Positions 51,514 through 63,454 of a stretch of DNA of 64,000 nt are shown one piece after another. The stretch is from contig NZ_BAYD01000029.1 in the NCBI RefSeq assembly GCF_000685075.1, positions 40,675 through 104,674 on the forward strand, given 5' to 3'. The notes below the pieces were generated by a model that saw only the letters and a program-made list of their open reading frames with translations, searched no databases and was not told the origin of the DNA. Source of the stretch: Paraburkholderia oxyphila NBRC 105797 (lineage in GTDB: Bacteria > Pseudomonadota > Gammaproteobacteria > Burkholderiales > Burkholderiaceae). How positions within the stretch are numbered: the stretch's first letter is position 1; each line of letters starts with the position of its first letter. The translations under genes were made by a program, and so were the position numbers.

Positions 51514-52191
51514 TCAATGACCGTGCACACGCCCGGCTGCGCACACGCCGATTTCCAGATGTGCCAAGAACCATTCTGTCGCAAGCCGCGTGAGCGCTTC
51601 GAGCGCGCCCGGCTCGTCGAAGCGGCGCGACGCGTCCGCCACGATCGAGATCCTGTGCTTGCAGCGCAAACGCGTTGCAGCGAGGCCATTGAAGCGAATC
51701 GCCGTTTCGTAGAACTCGCCCACGATCAGCAGCGTCGGCGCGGTAACACACGCCAATGCCTCGCGGGCGAGATCCTGCCGGCCGCCCCGCGAAACCATGG
51801 CGCGCACCTGCTGCCTCGCGGCCGAAACGATCAGCGCCGCCGCCGCGCCCGTATCGTCGCCCAACAGGCCGACTGGCAACACACGTGTATCCGGACGCGT
51901 CCCGAGCCAGTCGAGCACCTTCGCGAGACGACGAGCGAGCAATGCCACGTCGAACCGGTACTCCCCCGTGCCGGTGTCACGGCGCTCTTCATCCTTGCTC
52001 AGGATTTCGAAGCACAGCGTGGCGAAGCCTGCGTCCTGGAGGCTCCTTGCGATGATCTGATCCCCCACCCCATGCTCGCTGCTTGCGCCGCCATGCACAA
52101 GGACCACGATACCTTTCGCGGCTAGCGGAACGCTCAGCATGCCATCGAGCAGCAGCCTCTCGACAGGGATCCCCACTGCATTCGCCTGCAT
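51514..52191 (-). CDS. Catalytically dead alpha/beta hydrolase paralogue
   Basis: 225-residue protein that aligns without gaps to the intact hydrolase at 22035-22688 (shared LLARRLA, LPVGL-G, AMVSRGG/AIVSRGG, APTLLIVGE, FDEPG/FEEPG). The three catalytic residues are all replaced: Ser113 by Asp (GDDTG), Asp161 by Tyr (VGEFYE) and His189 by Arg (DASRRF). The fold is kept, so it looks like a pseudoenzyme with a binding or adaptor role. AAGGAGG lies before the ATG; FNR box 67 bp upstream; ftsH follows. Confidence 0.88.
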   Translation of the reverse strand: MQANAVGIPVERLLLDGMLSVPLAAKGIVVLVHGGASSEHGVGDQIIARSLQDAGFATLCFEILSKDEERRDTGTGEYRFDVALLARRLAKVLDWLGTRPDTRVLPVGLLGDDTGAAAALIVSAARQQVRAMVSRGGRQDLAREALACVTAPTLLIVGEFYETAIRFNGLAATRLRCKHRISIVADASRRFDEPGALEALTRLATEWFLAHLEIGVCAAGRVHGH

Positions 52192-52257
52192 CGCCGACGC
52201 CTCCTTAAAAATTCGCGTGTGGCACGCAACACTATCCATCGCGGTGGGGCAAACCAT

Positions 52258-52271
52258 TTGACGCAGATCAG
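52258..52271. promoter_or_regulatory. FNR-type box TTGACGCAGATCAG
   Basis: One mismatch. It is shared by divergent genes at short distances: 67 bp from the dead hydrolase/ftsH operon and 56 bp from the small membrane-protein gene. Confidence 0.68.
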
Positions 52272-52326
52272 CCTGGCCGGGCGCCGCCGCGACCACGATG
52301 AAATCTCATGAAGCGAGGAGATCGAC

Positions 52327-52674
52327 ATGGCACGCACACATCATTTCCACCCGGAGTTGCGCCACGCAACCGTCCCGACCTATTTGGTCAGCTATGGCTT
52401 CCCCCTGCTCCTCTCGCTCTACGAGATTTTCAGGCTGGTCGACTGGGTATCCCGGCGTGGCTTCAGCCTCTACGGATTCAACCAGATGGGATACGACTTC
52501 ACAATCATGCTTGCATTCTTTGCTCTGCAGATTATTACCCAGTCGATATTCCTGATTTCGACCGTCGCGGGATCCCGTCCGGACGTGGGCCACAGAGTGG
52601 CCAATCTCGGCATGGGCTTGCTCTGCTCGGCGGCGGTGCTGATGTTCGACCTCTTGCTCCAGGCACGGGCCTGA
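52327..52674 (+). CDS. Small inner-membrane protein
   Basis: 115-residue protein with three predicted helices (about 18-38, 56-80, 92-112) and a His-rich N-terminus (MARTHHFHPELRHATVP). GAGGAG lies upstream of the ATG. Codon use is less GC-biased than in neighbours around 52480-52560. No family recognised. FNR box 56 bp upstream. Confidence 0.75.
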   Translation: MARTHHFHPELRHATVPTYLVSYGFPLLLSLYEIFRLVDWVSRRGFSLYGFNQMGYDFTIMLAFFALQIITQSIFLISTVAGSRPDVGHRVANLGMGLLCSAAVLMFDLLLQARA

Positions 52675-52711
52675 GGAGCACGTGCGACGGCACGCGTGCG
52701 CGCTGTCGCGC

Positions 52712-53242
52712 TCAGCCGGCCGAGGACATCGAGCTGCGTTCTGGCTTCACGGACCTCGCCTCGCCGTCAGGGCGCGCGCCCATGAAGCAGTCAAGGTACT
52801 TCACCCAGTCCGCCGCCTGCTGCACAGGCCCAGCCTGTTGCGCCATCCGCGCCGGCGCGGTACGCGCACAGACCTTTTCGACATCGAGGACCATGCCGCG
52901 AAGCAACGCCCCATAGGCCGCCTGGTCGCGCGCGGCCTCGCTCAGGCTTTGCTCCCACAAGCCCACGCTCGCCGTGAGGTATGCGCGCATCAACATTTGC
53001 CATGTCTACGCCAGAGACTTCACGTCGTATCTGCACGCATGCTGAAATGCCTCGCGCAGGCGTTGCGCCGCGGCGCGGTCGCGTTCGATGCGCCTGGCCT
53101 GCAACAGCGCAGACGTCGGGGCGAATCGATCGGCAGGCGCACTGGGCTTCTCTTGATTTGAATCAGCCTCCGGTCTGCCTCCGCGCGCGAGCCTTGTTAC
53201 TGGATCGATTGACTTCGTGCACGACGCACCCTTTGACGCCAT
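52712..53242 (-). other. Hypothetical ORF split by an in-frame amber codon
   Basis: Two ORFs in the same frame (53242-53009 and 52996-52712) separated only by a TAG at 53006-53008. The joined reading, ending REAFQHACRYDVKSLA then TWQMLMRAYLTASVGLWEQS, is helical and phasin-like in composition. The first part may not start at 53242, because the FNR box at 53153 lies inside it. Real gene with a stop, or only the shorter 94-residue ORF from 52996: undecided. Confidence 0.35.
53153..53166. promoter_or_regulatory. FNR-type box TTGATTTGAATCAG
   Basis: One mismatch; 74 bp upstream of the ChaB gene on the plus strand. It could also serve the split minus-strand ORF. Confidence 0.65.
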
Positions 53243-53459
53243 GCCTTACGCAACGAACGCCGACTTGCCTGCGGGTGTACGCAATCATTTGCCGCTGCAC
53301 GCGCAGGACATCTTCCGGGCCGCCTTCAATCGTGCCTGGGCCGACCACGCGTGGGACCCGCGCCAGGAAGAAGCGGCGCGCCGGATCGCATGGGCAGCGG
53401 TCAAGCGGCTCTACGTCCGCGAGGGCACACCCGAGCACACGTACTGGGTGCCACGCTGA
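53241..53459 (+). CDS. chaB: ChaB-family protein
   Basis: 72-residue ChaB domain protein (MPYATNADLPAGVRNHLP, then HAQDIFRAAFNRAW and the C-terminal HTYWVPR). The family fold is a small helical bundle with no firmly known role, first linked to cation transport regulation. The ATG at 53241 is the family start, although no clear ribosome site precedes it; a GTG at 53217 is possible. It precedes the ligase fusion by 38 bp. Confidence 0.9.
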   Translation: MPYATNADLPAGVRNHLPLHAQDIFRAAFNRAWADHAWDPRQEEAARRIAWAAVKRLYVREGTPEHTYWVPR

Positions 53460-53497
53460 CCGATCCCTCCCTGCTCCTCTCGCGCGAAGGCCTGCCC

Positions 53498-56401
<2,904 letters not shown>

Positions 56402-56431
56402 ATAGAAAGCAAGAACAAGCCAAATCGTCAA

Positions 56432-58867
56432 TCACAGTGGCAACCGTTCGACTAGCGGCACTGGCCTGCCGGAGTCCGCATCGCGCGCCGCCTCGCTGGC
56501 CGCCACGCAGCGCTTGACCGCAACGAAGCTATCGGGACTCACCGAAATCGAGTCGATGCCGCACTCGACCAGGAAGGCGGCAAACTCGGGATGGTGCGCG
56601 GGCGCCTCGCCACACAGCCCGACCTTCGCGCCGGCTTGATGAGCCTCGGCGATCACCCGGCGCACCATCCATTTGACCGCATCGCTCTGCTCGTCGAAGA
56701 GCCCCGCTAGCTGCGCCGAGTCGCGATCCACGCCCAGTGTGAGCTGCGTGAGGTCGTTGCTGCCAATCGAGAAGCCGTCGAAACGCTGCGCGAACTGGCG
56801 CGCGAGCACGACATTGGACGGAATCTCGCACATCACGTAAATCTCGAGACCCTTGCGCCCACGCTCGAGCCCGTTCTCCTTCATCACCGCCAGCACGCGA
56901 TCGGCTTCCTCGGGCGTGCGGCAAAACGGAATCATCACGATGACATTGGTGAAGCCCATCGCTTCGCGCAGGCGCCGGATCGCGCGGCATTCGAGCGCGA
57001 AGCCTTCGCGGTACTGCGGCGAGTAGTAGCGCGAAGCACCGCGAAAGCCGAGCATCGGGTTGGCTTCGTGCGGCTCGAACTGCGCGCCGCCCACGAGGTT
57101 GGCGTACTCGTTGGTCTTGAAGTCGCTCATGCGCACGATCGCGGGACGCGGAAAGTGCGCAGCCGCGATGCGACCGAGCGCGCGCGCAAGCTGCTCCACG
57201 AAGTACTCCGTGCGGTCTTCGTAGCCGGCAGTCAGATCGCGTATGGTGCGCTTCGCCTGCTCGTCCTTGAGCTTGTCGTATTGGACCAGCGCCATGGGAT
57301 GGACCCGGATCTGGCTGCCGATCACGAACTCCATTCGCGCGAGCCCCACCCCGTCGGCGGGAACACGCCACCAGCGCAAAGCCGCCGCCGGATTCGCGAG
57401 ATTGAGCATGACGCCGGTGCGCGTGGGCGGCAGGGCCGAGAAGTCGATCTCGTCCGCGTGAAACTCGGCGATGCCCTCGTACACCGCGCCCTGTTCGCCC
57501 TGCGCGCAGCTCACCGTGACCTGCTGGCGGTTACGCAGCACGCGCGTGGCGTTGCCGGTCCCGACGATAGCGGGCAGGCCCAGCTCTCGGCTCACGATTG
57601 CCGCGTGCGAAGTGCGGCCGCCGTGATCCGTGACGATCGCCGAGGCGCGCCGCATGATCGGCACCCAGTCCGGGTCGGTGGTCTGCGCGACCAGCACCGC
57701 GCCGTCCACGAAGCGCGCCATGTCGCGAGGCTGCCCGATCACGCAAACTTGCCCCGCGCCGATCGCCTCGCCCACGCTCACACCCGAAAGCAGCTTCGGG
57801 CCCGTCTTGCCGATGCGCCAGGTCTTGAGGGCGCCCGCGTCGCGGCGCGACTGCACGGTTTCCGGGCGCGCCTGGACGATGAAAATCTCGCCCGTGGCGC
57901 CGTCCTTCGCCCACTCCATGTCCATCGCACAGCCATAGTGCGTCTCGATCAGGCAGGCCCAGCGCGCAAGCTTCAGGATTTCATCGTCTCGCAACACGTA
58001 GGCGCGGCGCTGTGCGAGCGACGTGCGCACATTGCTCGTCGGTTGCTTCCTGCGGCGCGAGCAGATCATCTTGACCGCCTTGGCGCCGCACGTCTTGCTG
58101 ACGATGGGCGTGAGCGACGGGTCGTCCAGCAGCGGCTTGAAGACCTCATACTCGTCCGGGTCGACCGCGCCCTGCACGACGTTCTCGCCGAGCCCCCATG
58201 CGGCGTCGATGAGGACGACGCGCTCGAAGCCCGTTTCGGTATCGATCGAAAACATCACGCCCGCGCCGCCGAGATCGGCGCGCACCATCTGCTGCACGCC
58301 CACCGACACCGCTACATCGAGCGTATCGAAGCCCCTGGCCTGGCGATAGCTGTTCGCCCGGTCGGTGTAGAGCGACGCGTAGCAGCGCCGGCACGCGTCG
58401 AGCACCGCCGCGCCGCCGGATATGTTCAGGAACGTCTCGAACTGCCCCGCGAAGCTCGCCTCGGGCAGGTCTTCGGCCGTCGCGCTGGAGCGCACGGCAA
58501 CGCTCAGCTTCTGCTGGCCGGTCTGCTCGCACAACTGCGCGTAGGCCGAACGGATCGCGTCAGCGATGGAAACAGGCCAGGCGCCGTGCAAGATCGCCGC
58601 GCGGATCAGCATGCCCGTTTCCGCGAGCGTGCGCCGCTGCGCCGCGAGCTCGCCGAGGGCGGTGGCGATCACGTCGTCCAGGTGGTTGGCTTCGATGAAG
58701 TCGCGATACGCCTGCGCCGTGGTCGCGAAGCCGGGCGGCACCTTGACGCCGTGGGGCGCGAGATTGGCGATCAACTCGCCGAGCGACGCGTTCTTGCCGC
58801 CGACGCGCGCCAGATCGGCGCGCGTGACCTCCGCCAGCCAGACGACGGGAGAGCATGCGGCGGTCAT
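56432..58867 (-). CDS. ppsA: Phosphoenolpyruvate synthase
   Basis: 811-residue pyruvate, water dikinase: makes PEP from pyruvate with ATP giving AMP and phosphate. N-terminal ATP-grasp domain (GGKNASLGELI, SVAVRSSATAEDLPEASFAG cut short), swivelling His domain with GGRTSHAAIVSREL, and PEP-binding barrel with GSNDLTQLTLGVDRD and CGEAPAHHPEF. E. coli PpsA has 792 residues. Its ATG overlaps the universal stress gene stop by 4 bp, so both come from the FNR-box promoter at 59396. It may restart gluconeogenesis from lactate or pyruvate. Confidence 0.95.
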   Translation of the reverse strand: MTAACSPVVWLAEVTRADLARVGGKNASLGELIANLAPHGVKVPPGFATTAQAYRDFIEANHLDDVIATALGELAAQRRTLAETGMLIRAAILHGAWPVSIADAIRSAYAQLCEQTGQQKLSVAVRSSATAEDLPEASFAGQFETFLNISGGAAVLDACRRCYASLYTDRANSYRQARGFDTLDVAVSVGVQQMVRADLGGAGVMFSIDTETGFERVVLIDAAWGLGENVVQGAVDPDEYEVFKPLLDDPSLTPIVSKTCGAKAVKMICSRRRKQPTSNVRTSLAQRRAYVLRDDEILKLARWACLIETHYGCAMDMEWAKDGATGEIFIVQARPETVQSRRDAGALKTWRIGKTGPKLLSGVSVGEAIGAGQVCVIGQPRDMARFVDGAVLVAQTTDPDWVPIMRRASAIVTDHGGRTSHAAIVSRELGLPAIVGTGNATRVLRNRQQVTVSCAQGEQGAVYEGIAEFHADEIDFSALPPTRTGVMLNLANPAAALRWWRVPADGVGLARMEFVIGSQIRVHPMALVQYDKLKDEQAKRTIRDLTAGYEDRTEYFVEQLARALGRIAAAHFPRPAIVRMSDFKTNEYANLVGGAQFEPHEANPMLGFRGASRYYSPQYREGFALECRAIRRLREAMGFTNVIVMIPFCRTPEEADRVLAVMKENGLERGRKGLEIYVMCEIPSNVVLARQFAQRFDGFSIGSNDLTQLTLGVDRDSAQLAGLFDEQSDAVKWMVRRVIAEAHQAGAKVGLCGEAPAHHPEFAAFLVECGIDSISVSPDSFVAVKRCVAASEAARDADSGRPVPLVERLPL

Positions 58868-59313
58868 GACTCGCCCCGCACGAGCAGCACCGGGCACTGC
58901 GCCTCGCGCACGAACGTCTCCGCCACGCTGCCGATGAAAGCACGCTTGATGCCGTGCCGGCCATGTGTGCCGAGCACGGCGAGCTGCGCGCCATAGCGCG
59001 CGGCGCAGCGGTTCAGGCAGTCGGCCACGCTGTCAGTTACGCCTTGCACTTCAAGCAATTCCGTCTCGCAGCTCACGCCTGCCGCCTTCGCCTGGGCGCG
59101 CGCCCCTTCGAGCAGCTTTTTGGCTTCCTCCCGATACGTGGCGATCAGGTCCGCGGGAACGTAGGTCAGCCCCATGCCGAGCGGCGCCACAACGTCGATC
59201 ACGTGCGCCACGCAAAGTTGTGCGCCCGCCCGATGCGCGAAGCGCACCGCCTCGCCGAGCGCATGCTTCGAGGTCTCGCTGCCGTCGAACGCCATCAGAA
59301 TCTTTTCGTACAT
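58864..59313 (-). CDS. Universal stress protein (third of three)
   Basis: 149-residue UspA-fold protein (ILMAFDGSETSKHAL; GTHGRHGIKRAFIGSVAETF). GGAGG precedes the ATG at 59313; the frame reaches 59409, but that start overlaps the FNR box. Translationally coupled to ppsA by an ATGA overlap. Confidence 0.93.
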   Translation of the reverse strand: MYEKILMAFDGSETSKHALGEAVRFAHRAGAQLCVAHVIDVVAPLGMGLTYVPADLIATYREEAKKLLEGARAQAKAAGVSCETELLEVQGVTDSVADCLNRCAARYGAQLAVLGTHGRHGIKRAFIGSVAETFVREAQCPVLLVRGES

Positions 59314-59395
59314 GCTCTGCCTCCTCACTTCGGGGATGCCCCGCGTCTCGCAGTGTCTTGCCCGACCCATCATCGGATCGTGTGGCGCCGCGCCG

Positions 59396-59409
59396 TTGAT
59401 TTGCATCAA
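59396..59409. promoter_or_regulatory. FNR-type box TTGATTTGCATCAA
   Basis: Perfect TTGAT-N4-ATCAA palindrome 83 bp upstream of the universal stress/ppsA operon. Confidence 0.78.
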
Positions 59410-59441
59410 GAGACGATCGGGCGCCGGGGCGAAGACATGGC

Positions 59442-59455
59442 TTGACCTGCATCAG
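59442..59455. promoter_or_regulatory. FNR-type box TTGACCTGCATCAG
   Basis: One mismatch; 69 bp upstream of the small secreted gene at 59524. With the site at 59396 it forms a divergent pair. Confidence 0.65.
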
Positions 59456-59523
59456 ACGTGGCGCCACGTTCAGAGGGATCCTCGAGTCATCACCATGCTG
59501 ATCGCAGCTGCGAGGAGAGGCCC

Positions 59524-60015
59524 ATGAAACGTATCCATGGCATTACGCTGACCGTTGCCCTGATTGCGGCGACGGCGCCTGGCCCCGGCTTTTGCGCGGC
59601 CGATATCGTCCCCACCGAAACGGGCGCCGCCGCGACGCGGACCATGCAGAACGGCATCGCCTACATCACCGGCGGCGTGGGCAGCGACGAAGCCGACGCG
59701 CTGCGCAGCGTTGCGAGCCAGTACAGCCTGCGGCTCACTTTCGTGACGCGGCGCGGGCAATTCCTTTCGGACGTGGATGTCGAGATCGTCGGGCCTTCGG
59801 GGGCGTCGGTCCTCAGGACGCGCACGCTGGGCCCGTACCTCTACGTGGCGCTGCCACCCGGTCGATATCAGGTGGCGGCATACGCGGCAGGGACGAAACA
59901 GACCCGTGTCGTGGTCGTGAACGCACGCGAGGGCACGAACGCGCAGTTCGAATTTGTCCCGGTGGTGCGCCGCGCCGCAGCACCGTGCTGCCAGACGCCG
60001 CCCCTGGCCAGGTGA
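59524..60015 (+). CDS. Exported hypothetical protein with carboxypeptidase-regulatory-like domain
   Basis: 163-residue protein: signal peptide (cleavage after FCAA), then a small beta-sandwich (LTFVTRRGQFLSDVDVEIVG, ALPPGRYQVAAYAAGTKQ) like CarboxypepD_reg/transthyretin-type domains. Probably periplasmic, binding a sugar or protein. GAGGAG upstream of the ATG. The C-terminal end has a Cys pair (APCCQTP). Confidence 0.75.
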   Translation: MKRIHGITLTVALIAATAPGPGFCAADIVPTETGAAATRTMQNGIAYITGGVGSDEADALRSVASQYSLRLTFVTRRGQFLSDVDVEIVGPSGASVLRTRTLGPYLYVALPPGRYQVAAYAAGTKQTRVVVVNAREGTNAQFEFVPVVRRAAAPCCQTPPLAR

Positions 60016-60171
60016 AGCCACCCGGCTGAACAAGCATCGGGATGCCGGCACCCGCCACCCTGCCTGCTGGACAGGCGCTCCCGCATACGATGCCGGCGAC
60101 GGTTGTGTGCACGGCGGCAGGGTTGTGAAGACACCTCAATCGGCCCGGGGCCGTCGACCCGCCTTGGCGCC

Positions 60172-61689
60172 TCAGCGCTTGCCGTCTCCATCGCCCCAGC
60201 CGCCGCCCAACGCCGCATAGAGCGCGACAGTGTCCTGCAGCCGCTGGGCGTCGGCTTCGAGCCAGGCGATCTGCGCCTGATGCAGCTGGCCGTCGGCGAC
60301 GAGGATCTGGAGGTAATCCACGGTTCCCGCGCGATAGTCGGCGCGCAGCAGCCGCAGCGCCTCTTGTGCCGCCGCCAGCGCGCGCGTCTGCGCGTCGAGC
60401 GCGCCGGCGTCGTACTCGAGCGCATAGAGCACGTCCGCCACCTGCGCGAAGGCGCTCAGCACGGTCTGGCGATACTGCGCGCGCGACGCGTCGTAGGCGT
60501 CCTGCGCGGCCTTGCGCCCGTACCAGAGCGTGCCGCCCTGAAAGAGCGGCGCGGCCACGTTCGCGGCCAGGTCCCACGACTGGCCGGCGCGTGCGCCGAG
60601 CGAGGCGAGCGACGTGCTCGAGAGCCCGCCGCCCGCCGAAAGCGTGATGTTCGGCAGCATCGCCGCCGTGGCCACGCCGATGCCCGCGCTCGCCGCGTGC
60701 AGCAGCGCCTCGGCCTGCAGCACGTCGGGCCGCTGGCGCACGAGCTGCGAGGGCACCGTCTGCGGCAGGTCCGCCGGGAGCGTGATCTCATGCAGCGAAA
60801 GCTCGGGCGCAGTCCCTTGCGCCGGCAGCATGCCCGCCAGCGTGGCCAGCAGGTCCGCCGCCTGGGCGCGTTTTTGCTCCAGCACCGGCAAGGTGGCTTC
60901 GAGCGTGGCCTGCTCGTTTTGCAGCGTGAGCACGGCCGCGTAGGCGGCGGTGCCCGCGCGCGCGCGCTCCTCGGAGATGCGGACCTGCTCGCGCACGAGC
61001 CCGATCATCTCGCGCGTCGCGTCGATCTCGTCGCGCCACGCCGCGCGTGCGATCAACGTGTTGACGACGTTCGATTCGATCGTCAGGTACGCGGCCGCGA
61101 GTGCGTAGCGCTGCGCATCGCGCTGTGCCGCGAGCCCCTCGACGTAGCGCCGGTTGCCGCCCCAGAGATCGACGGCATAGCTGATCGACGCGGAGAGCGT
61201 GAACAGATTGAAGATCGACGGCGCCACCTCCGAGCCCACGTGAAGGGGCACATAGCGCTGACGCGATACACCGGCATTGGCGCCAACTTGGGGGTAAAAC
61301 ACGCCTGCCCCGGCCCGCAGTTGATCATCGGCACGCCGCAGCGACGCCTCGGCCGCATCGAGTGTCGCGTTGCCCGTGAGCGCGTCGTCCACGGCCGCGT
61401 CGATCTCCCGGCAGCCGAATTGGGTCCACCAGTCGTCGTGCACGGTCATGCCGGCGCGCAGCGTCTGTGAGACGCCTGCCGCCTCGAAGGTCGCGGGAGC
61501 GCGCTCGCGCATAAATGCGTCGACCTGCGGCGGCGCCGGCCGCGTGAAGTCCGGCCCGACCGCGCAGCCCGGCAGCCCTGCCGCGCCGATCCAGGCGCAC
61601 ACGAGGAGCACGAGCCCCCTGCGTGCGCGACGGCGCCCGCCTCGCGCCGCGCCCGGATGATTTCGCTCAGCGCGCGGCAATGTAGACAT
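60172..61689 (-). CDS. Outer-membrane efflux lipoprotein, NodT family
   Basis: 505-residue TolC-type outer-membrane channel with lipobox LPGC near 42 and CAVGPDF typical of NodT proteins. Helical repeats follow (LLRADYRAGTVDYLQILVAD near the end). It completes the tripartite exporter formed with the three genes upstream, and its start overlaps the membrane-fusion gene by 23 bp. Confidence 0.92.
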   Translation of the reverse strand: MSTLPRAERNHPGAARGGRRRARRGLVLLVCAWIGAAGLPGCAVGPDFTRPAPPQVDAFMRERAPATFEAAGVSQTLRAGMTVHDDWWTQFGCREIDAAVDDALTGNATLDAAEASLRRADDQLRAGAGVFYPQVGANAGVSRQRYVPLHVGSEVAPSIFNLFTLSASISYAVDLWGGNRRYVEGLAAQRDAQRYALAAAYLTIESNVVNTLIARAAWRDEIDATREMIGLVREQVRISEERARAGTAAYAAVLTLQNEQATLEATLPVLEQKRAQAADLLATLAGMLPAQGTAPELSLHEITLPADLPQTVPSQLVRQRPDVLQAEALLHAASAGIGVATAAMLPNITLSAGGGLSSTSLASLGARAGQSWDLAANVAAPLFQGGTLWYGRKAAQDAYDASRAQYRQTVLSAFAQVADVLYALEYDAGALDAQTRALAAAQEALRLLRADYRAGTVDYLQILVADGQLHQAQIAWLEADAQRLQDTVALYAALGGGWGDGDGKR

Positions 61690-62752
61690 CGACGATCTGC
61701 CCTGGGTACAGGCGCAGCCCCGCCTTCGGTTCGACGCGGAAAATCACCGGCAGCACGCGCAGGTCTACGCGTTCGGTGCGCTGATCCGAGAGCTCGATCT
61801 TCGGCGTCACGTAGGGCTGGATGCGCTCGAACGCGAGATCGGCCTCGATGTTCGCGCCGCGCACCGACATGCGCGCCTTGAGCTGCCCCGGATCCGGCAG
61901 CCGCGCAATCAGGATCTCGTCCACGTAGCAGCGCACCGCGAGCCGCTCGGGCGCGGTGCCCAGCACGATCACGGGCGCCATGCCCTGCGTATAGGTGTCG
62001 TAGACGCCCTGCTGCGAAAGGTACGAGCCCTGCGCGGTGTTCACCGCCAGCACGACGCCATCGGACGGCGCGCGCAGCGTGTAGTGCGCGAGCAGGGCCC
62101 CGGCCGAGGCGGCGGCCTTGCGCAGCGCGTCCACCTGGCCCTGCTGGTTGCGCACGTCGTAGACCCACGCGCCCGCGCGTGTGAGGCGGTCCTGCCGCGC
62201 GACCACGTCTAGGTTCGCCTGGGCGACGCGCATGGCGTTCTGCGCACTGTCGAGCACGTCGCGGCTCACGGCTTTCGGGTCGATGTCCCATGCCTCTTTC
62301 TGCTTCGCATAGGTGTCCTGAGCCATCTTCAGATTGGCCTGCGCCGCCTTGACCTGTGCATCGGCAACGTCGCGCGTCTCGGGCCGGGGCTGCGCCTTCA
62401 GTTCGTCGAGCAGCGCCTGCGCGGCCAGCGCCTGGGCCGCAAGTTGCTCCGCGCTCGCGCGCTGCACGGAATCGTCGATCGTGAGCAGCACGTCGCCCGC
62501 CTTCACGCGGTCGCCGTCATGCACGTAGAGGCGCGTGACCGCGCCCGACACGTCGGGATAAAGGTTGACGTTCGCGCCCGCGGGCTGGTCGCTCTCGACG
62601 ATCCCGGTCGCATAGACGCCATGCGGATAGGGATTGGCCGCCGGCTGGAACACCGGCGGCTGCGGCTGCTGCTGGATGCCGAACACCCAGGCGGCCACCA
62701 CGCTTGCGGCAAAGCCGATCAACGCCGCGGCGAACAGGAGCCGATGCTTCAT
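61667..62752 (-). CDS. Membrane fusion protein, DevB/HlyD family
   Basis: 361-residue periplasmic adaptor: one N-terminal helix, a lipoyl-like half (VTRLYVHDGDRVKAGDVLLT), a coiled-coil hairpin (about 90-190), second lipoyl half (LRAPSDGVVLAVNTAQG) and a beta-barrel domain. It links the permease with the outer-membrane channel. The ATG overlaps the ATPase stop by 4 bp. Confidence 0.9.
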   Translation of the reverse strand: MKHRLLFAAALIGFAASVVAAWVFGIQQQPQPPVFQPAANPYPHGVYATGIVESDQPAGANVNLYPDVSGAVTRLYVHDGDRVKAGDVLLTIDDSVQRASAEQLAAQALAAQALLDELKAQPRPETRDVADAQVKAAQANLKMAQDTYAKQKEAWDIDPKAVSRDVLDSAQNAMRVAQANLDVVARQDRLTRAGAWVYDVRNQQGQVDALRKAAASAGALLAHYTLRAPSDGVVLAVNTAQGSYLSQQGVYDTYTQGMAPVIVLGTAPERLAVRCYVDEILIARLPDPGQLKARMSVRGANIEADLAFERIQPYVTPKIELSDQRTERVDLRVLPVIFRVEPKAGLRLYPGQIVDVYIAAR

Positions 62753-63450
62753 CGCGCGCCTCCGGGGGCAATGTCCTTGAGCTTGCCGTCCTCCATGTGC
62801 AGGATGCGGTCCGCGTATTCGAAGATGCGGGCATCGTGCGTGACGGTGACGATGCAGCGCCGCTCGTTGAGCACCTGATGCTTGACGAACTCGATGATGG
62901 TGCGCCCCGTGTCGCCGTCGAGCGACGCGGTGGGCTCGTCGAGCACGAGAATGTCCGGCTGGCTCACGATCGCGCGCGCGATCGCCACGCGCTGCTGCTC
63001 GCCGCCCGAGAGTTTCACGGGCGGCAGGGCCGCACGTCCGCCGAGGCCCACGACCTCCAGATAGCGCTGCGCTTCGGCAAGCGCGTCGTCCCAGGGCCGG
63101 CGCTTGAGGATCAGCGGAATGGCCACGTTCTCCGCGGTGGTCAGGCGCGGGAACAGGTGGTAGTCCTGAAAGACGAAGCCGATGCGGTTGAGCCGGAACT
63201 CCGCGAGCCGGTCGTCGGGCTGCGCCCACAGATCCACGCCGTCGATCGACACGGAGCCGCCATCGGGCCGCAGGATGCCGGAGATGACGCTCAGCAGCGT
63301 GGTCTTCCCGCTGCCGGAGGGTCCCACGATCAGCACCATTTCGCCGAAACGCGCCTGCATCGAGACGCCCTGCAGCGCCTGGGTGCGCGCCGCGCCCTCG
63401 CCGAACCACTTGTCGAGCGCACTGGCCTCGATGGCAATCGAATCGCTCAT
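62749..63450 (-). CDS. ABC ATPase of DevA/LolD type
   Basis: 233-residue ATPase with Walker A GPSGSGKTT, signature LSGGEQQRVAIARA, Walker B DILVLDEPTASLD and switch His in VTHDAR. It energises the FtsX-like permease encoded 4 bp upstream. DevBCA-type systems in cyanobacteria export glycolipids; the substrate here is unknown. Confidence 0.93.
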   Translation of the reverse strand: MSDSIAIEASALDKWFGEGAARTQALQGVSMQARFGEMVLIVGPSGSGKTTLLSVISGILRPDGGSVSIDGVDLWAQPDDRLAEFRLNRIGFVFQDYHLFPRLTTAENVAIPLILKRRPWDDALAEAQRYLEVVGLGGRAALPPVKLSGGEQQRVAIARAIVSQPDILVLDEPTASLDGDTGRTIIEFVKHQVLNERRCIVTVTHDARIFEYADRILHMEDGKLKDIAPGGAR

Positions 63451-63454
63451 CGCG

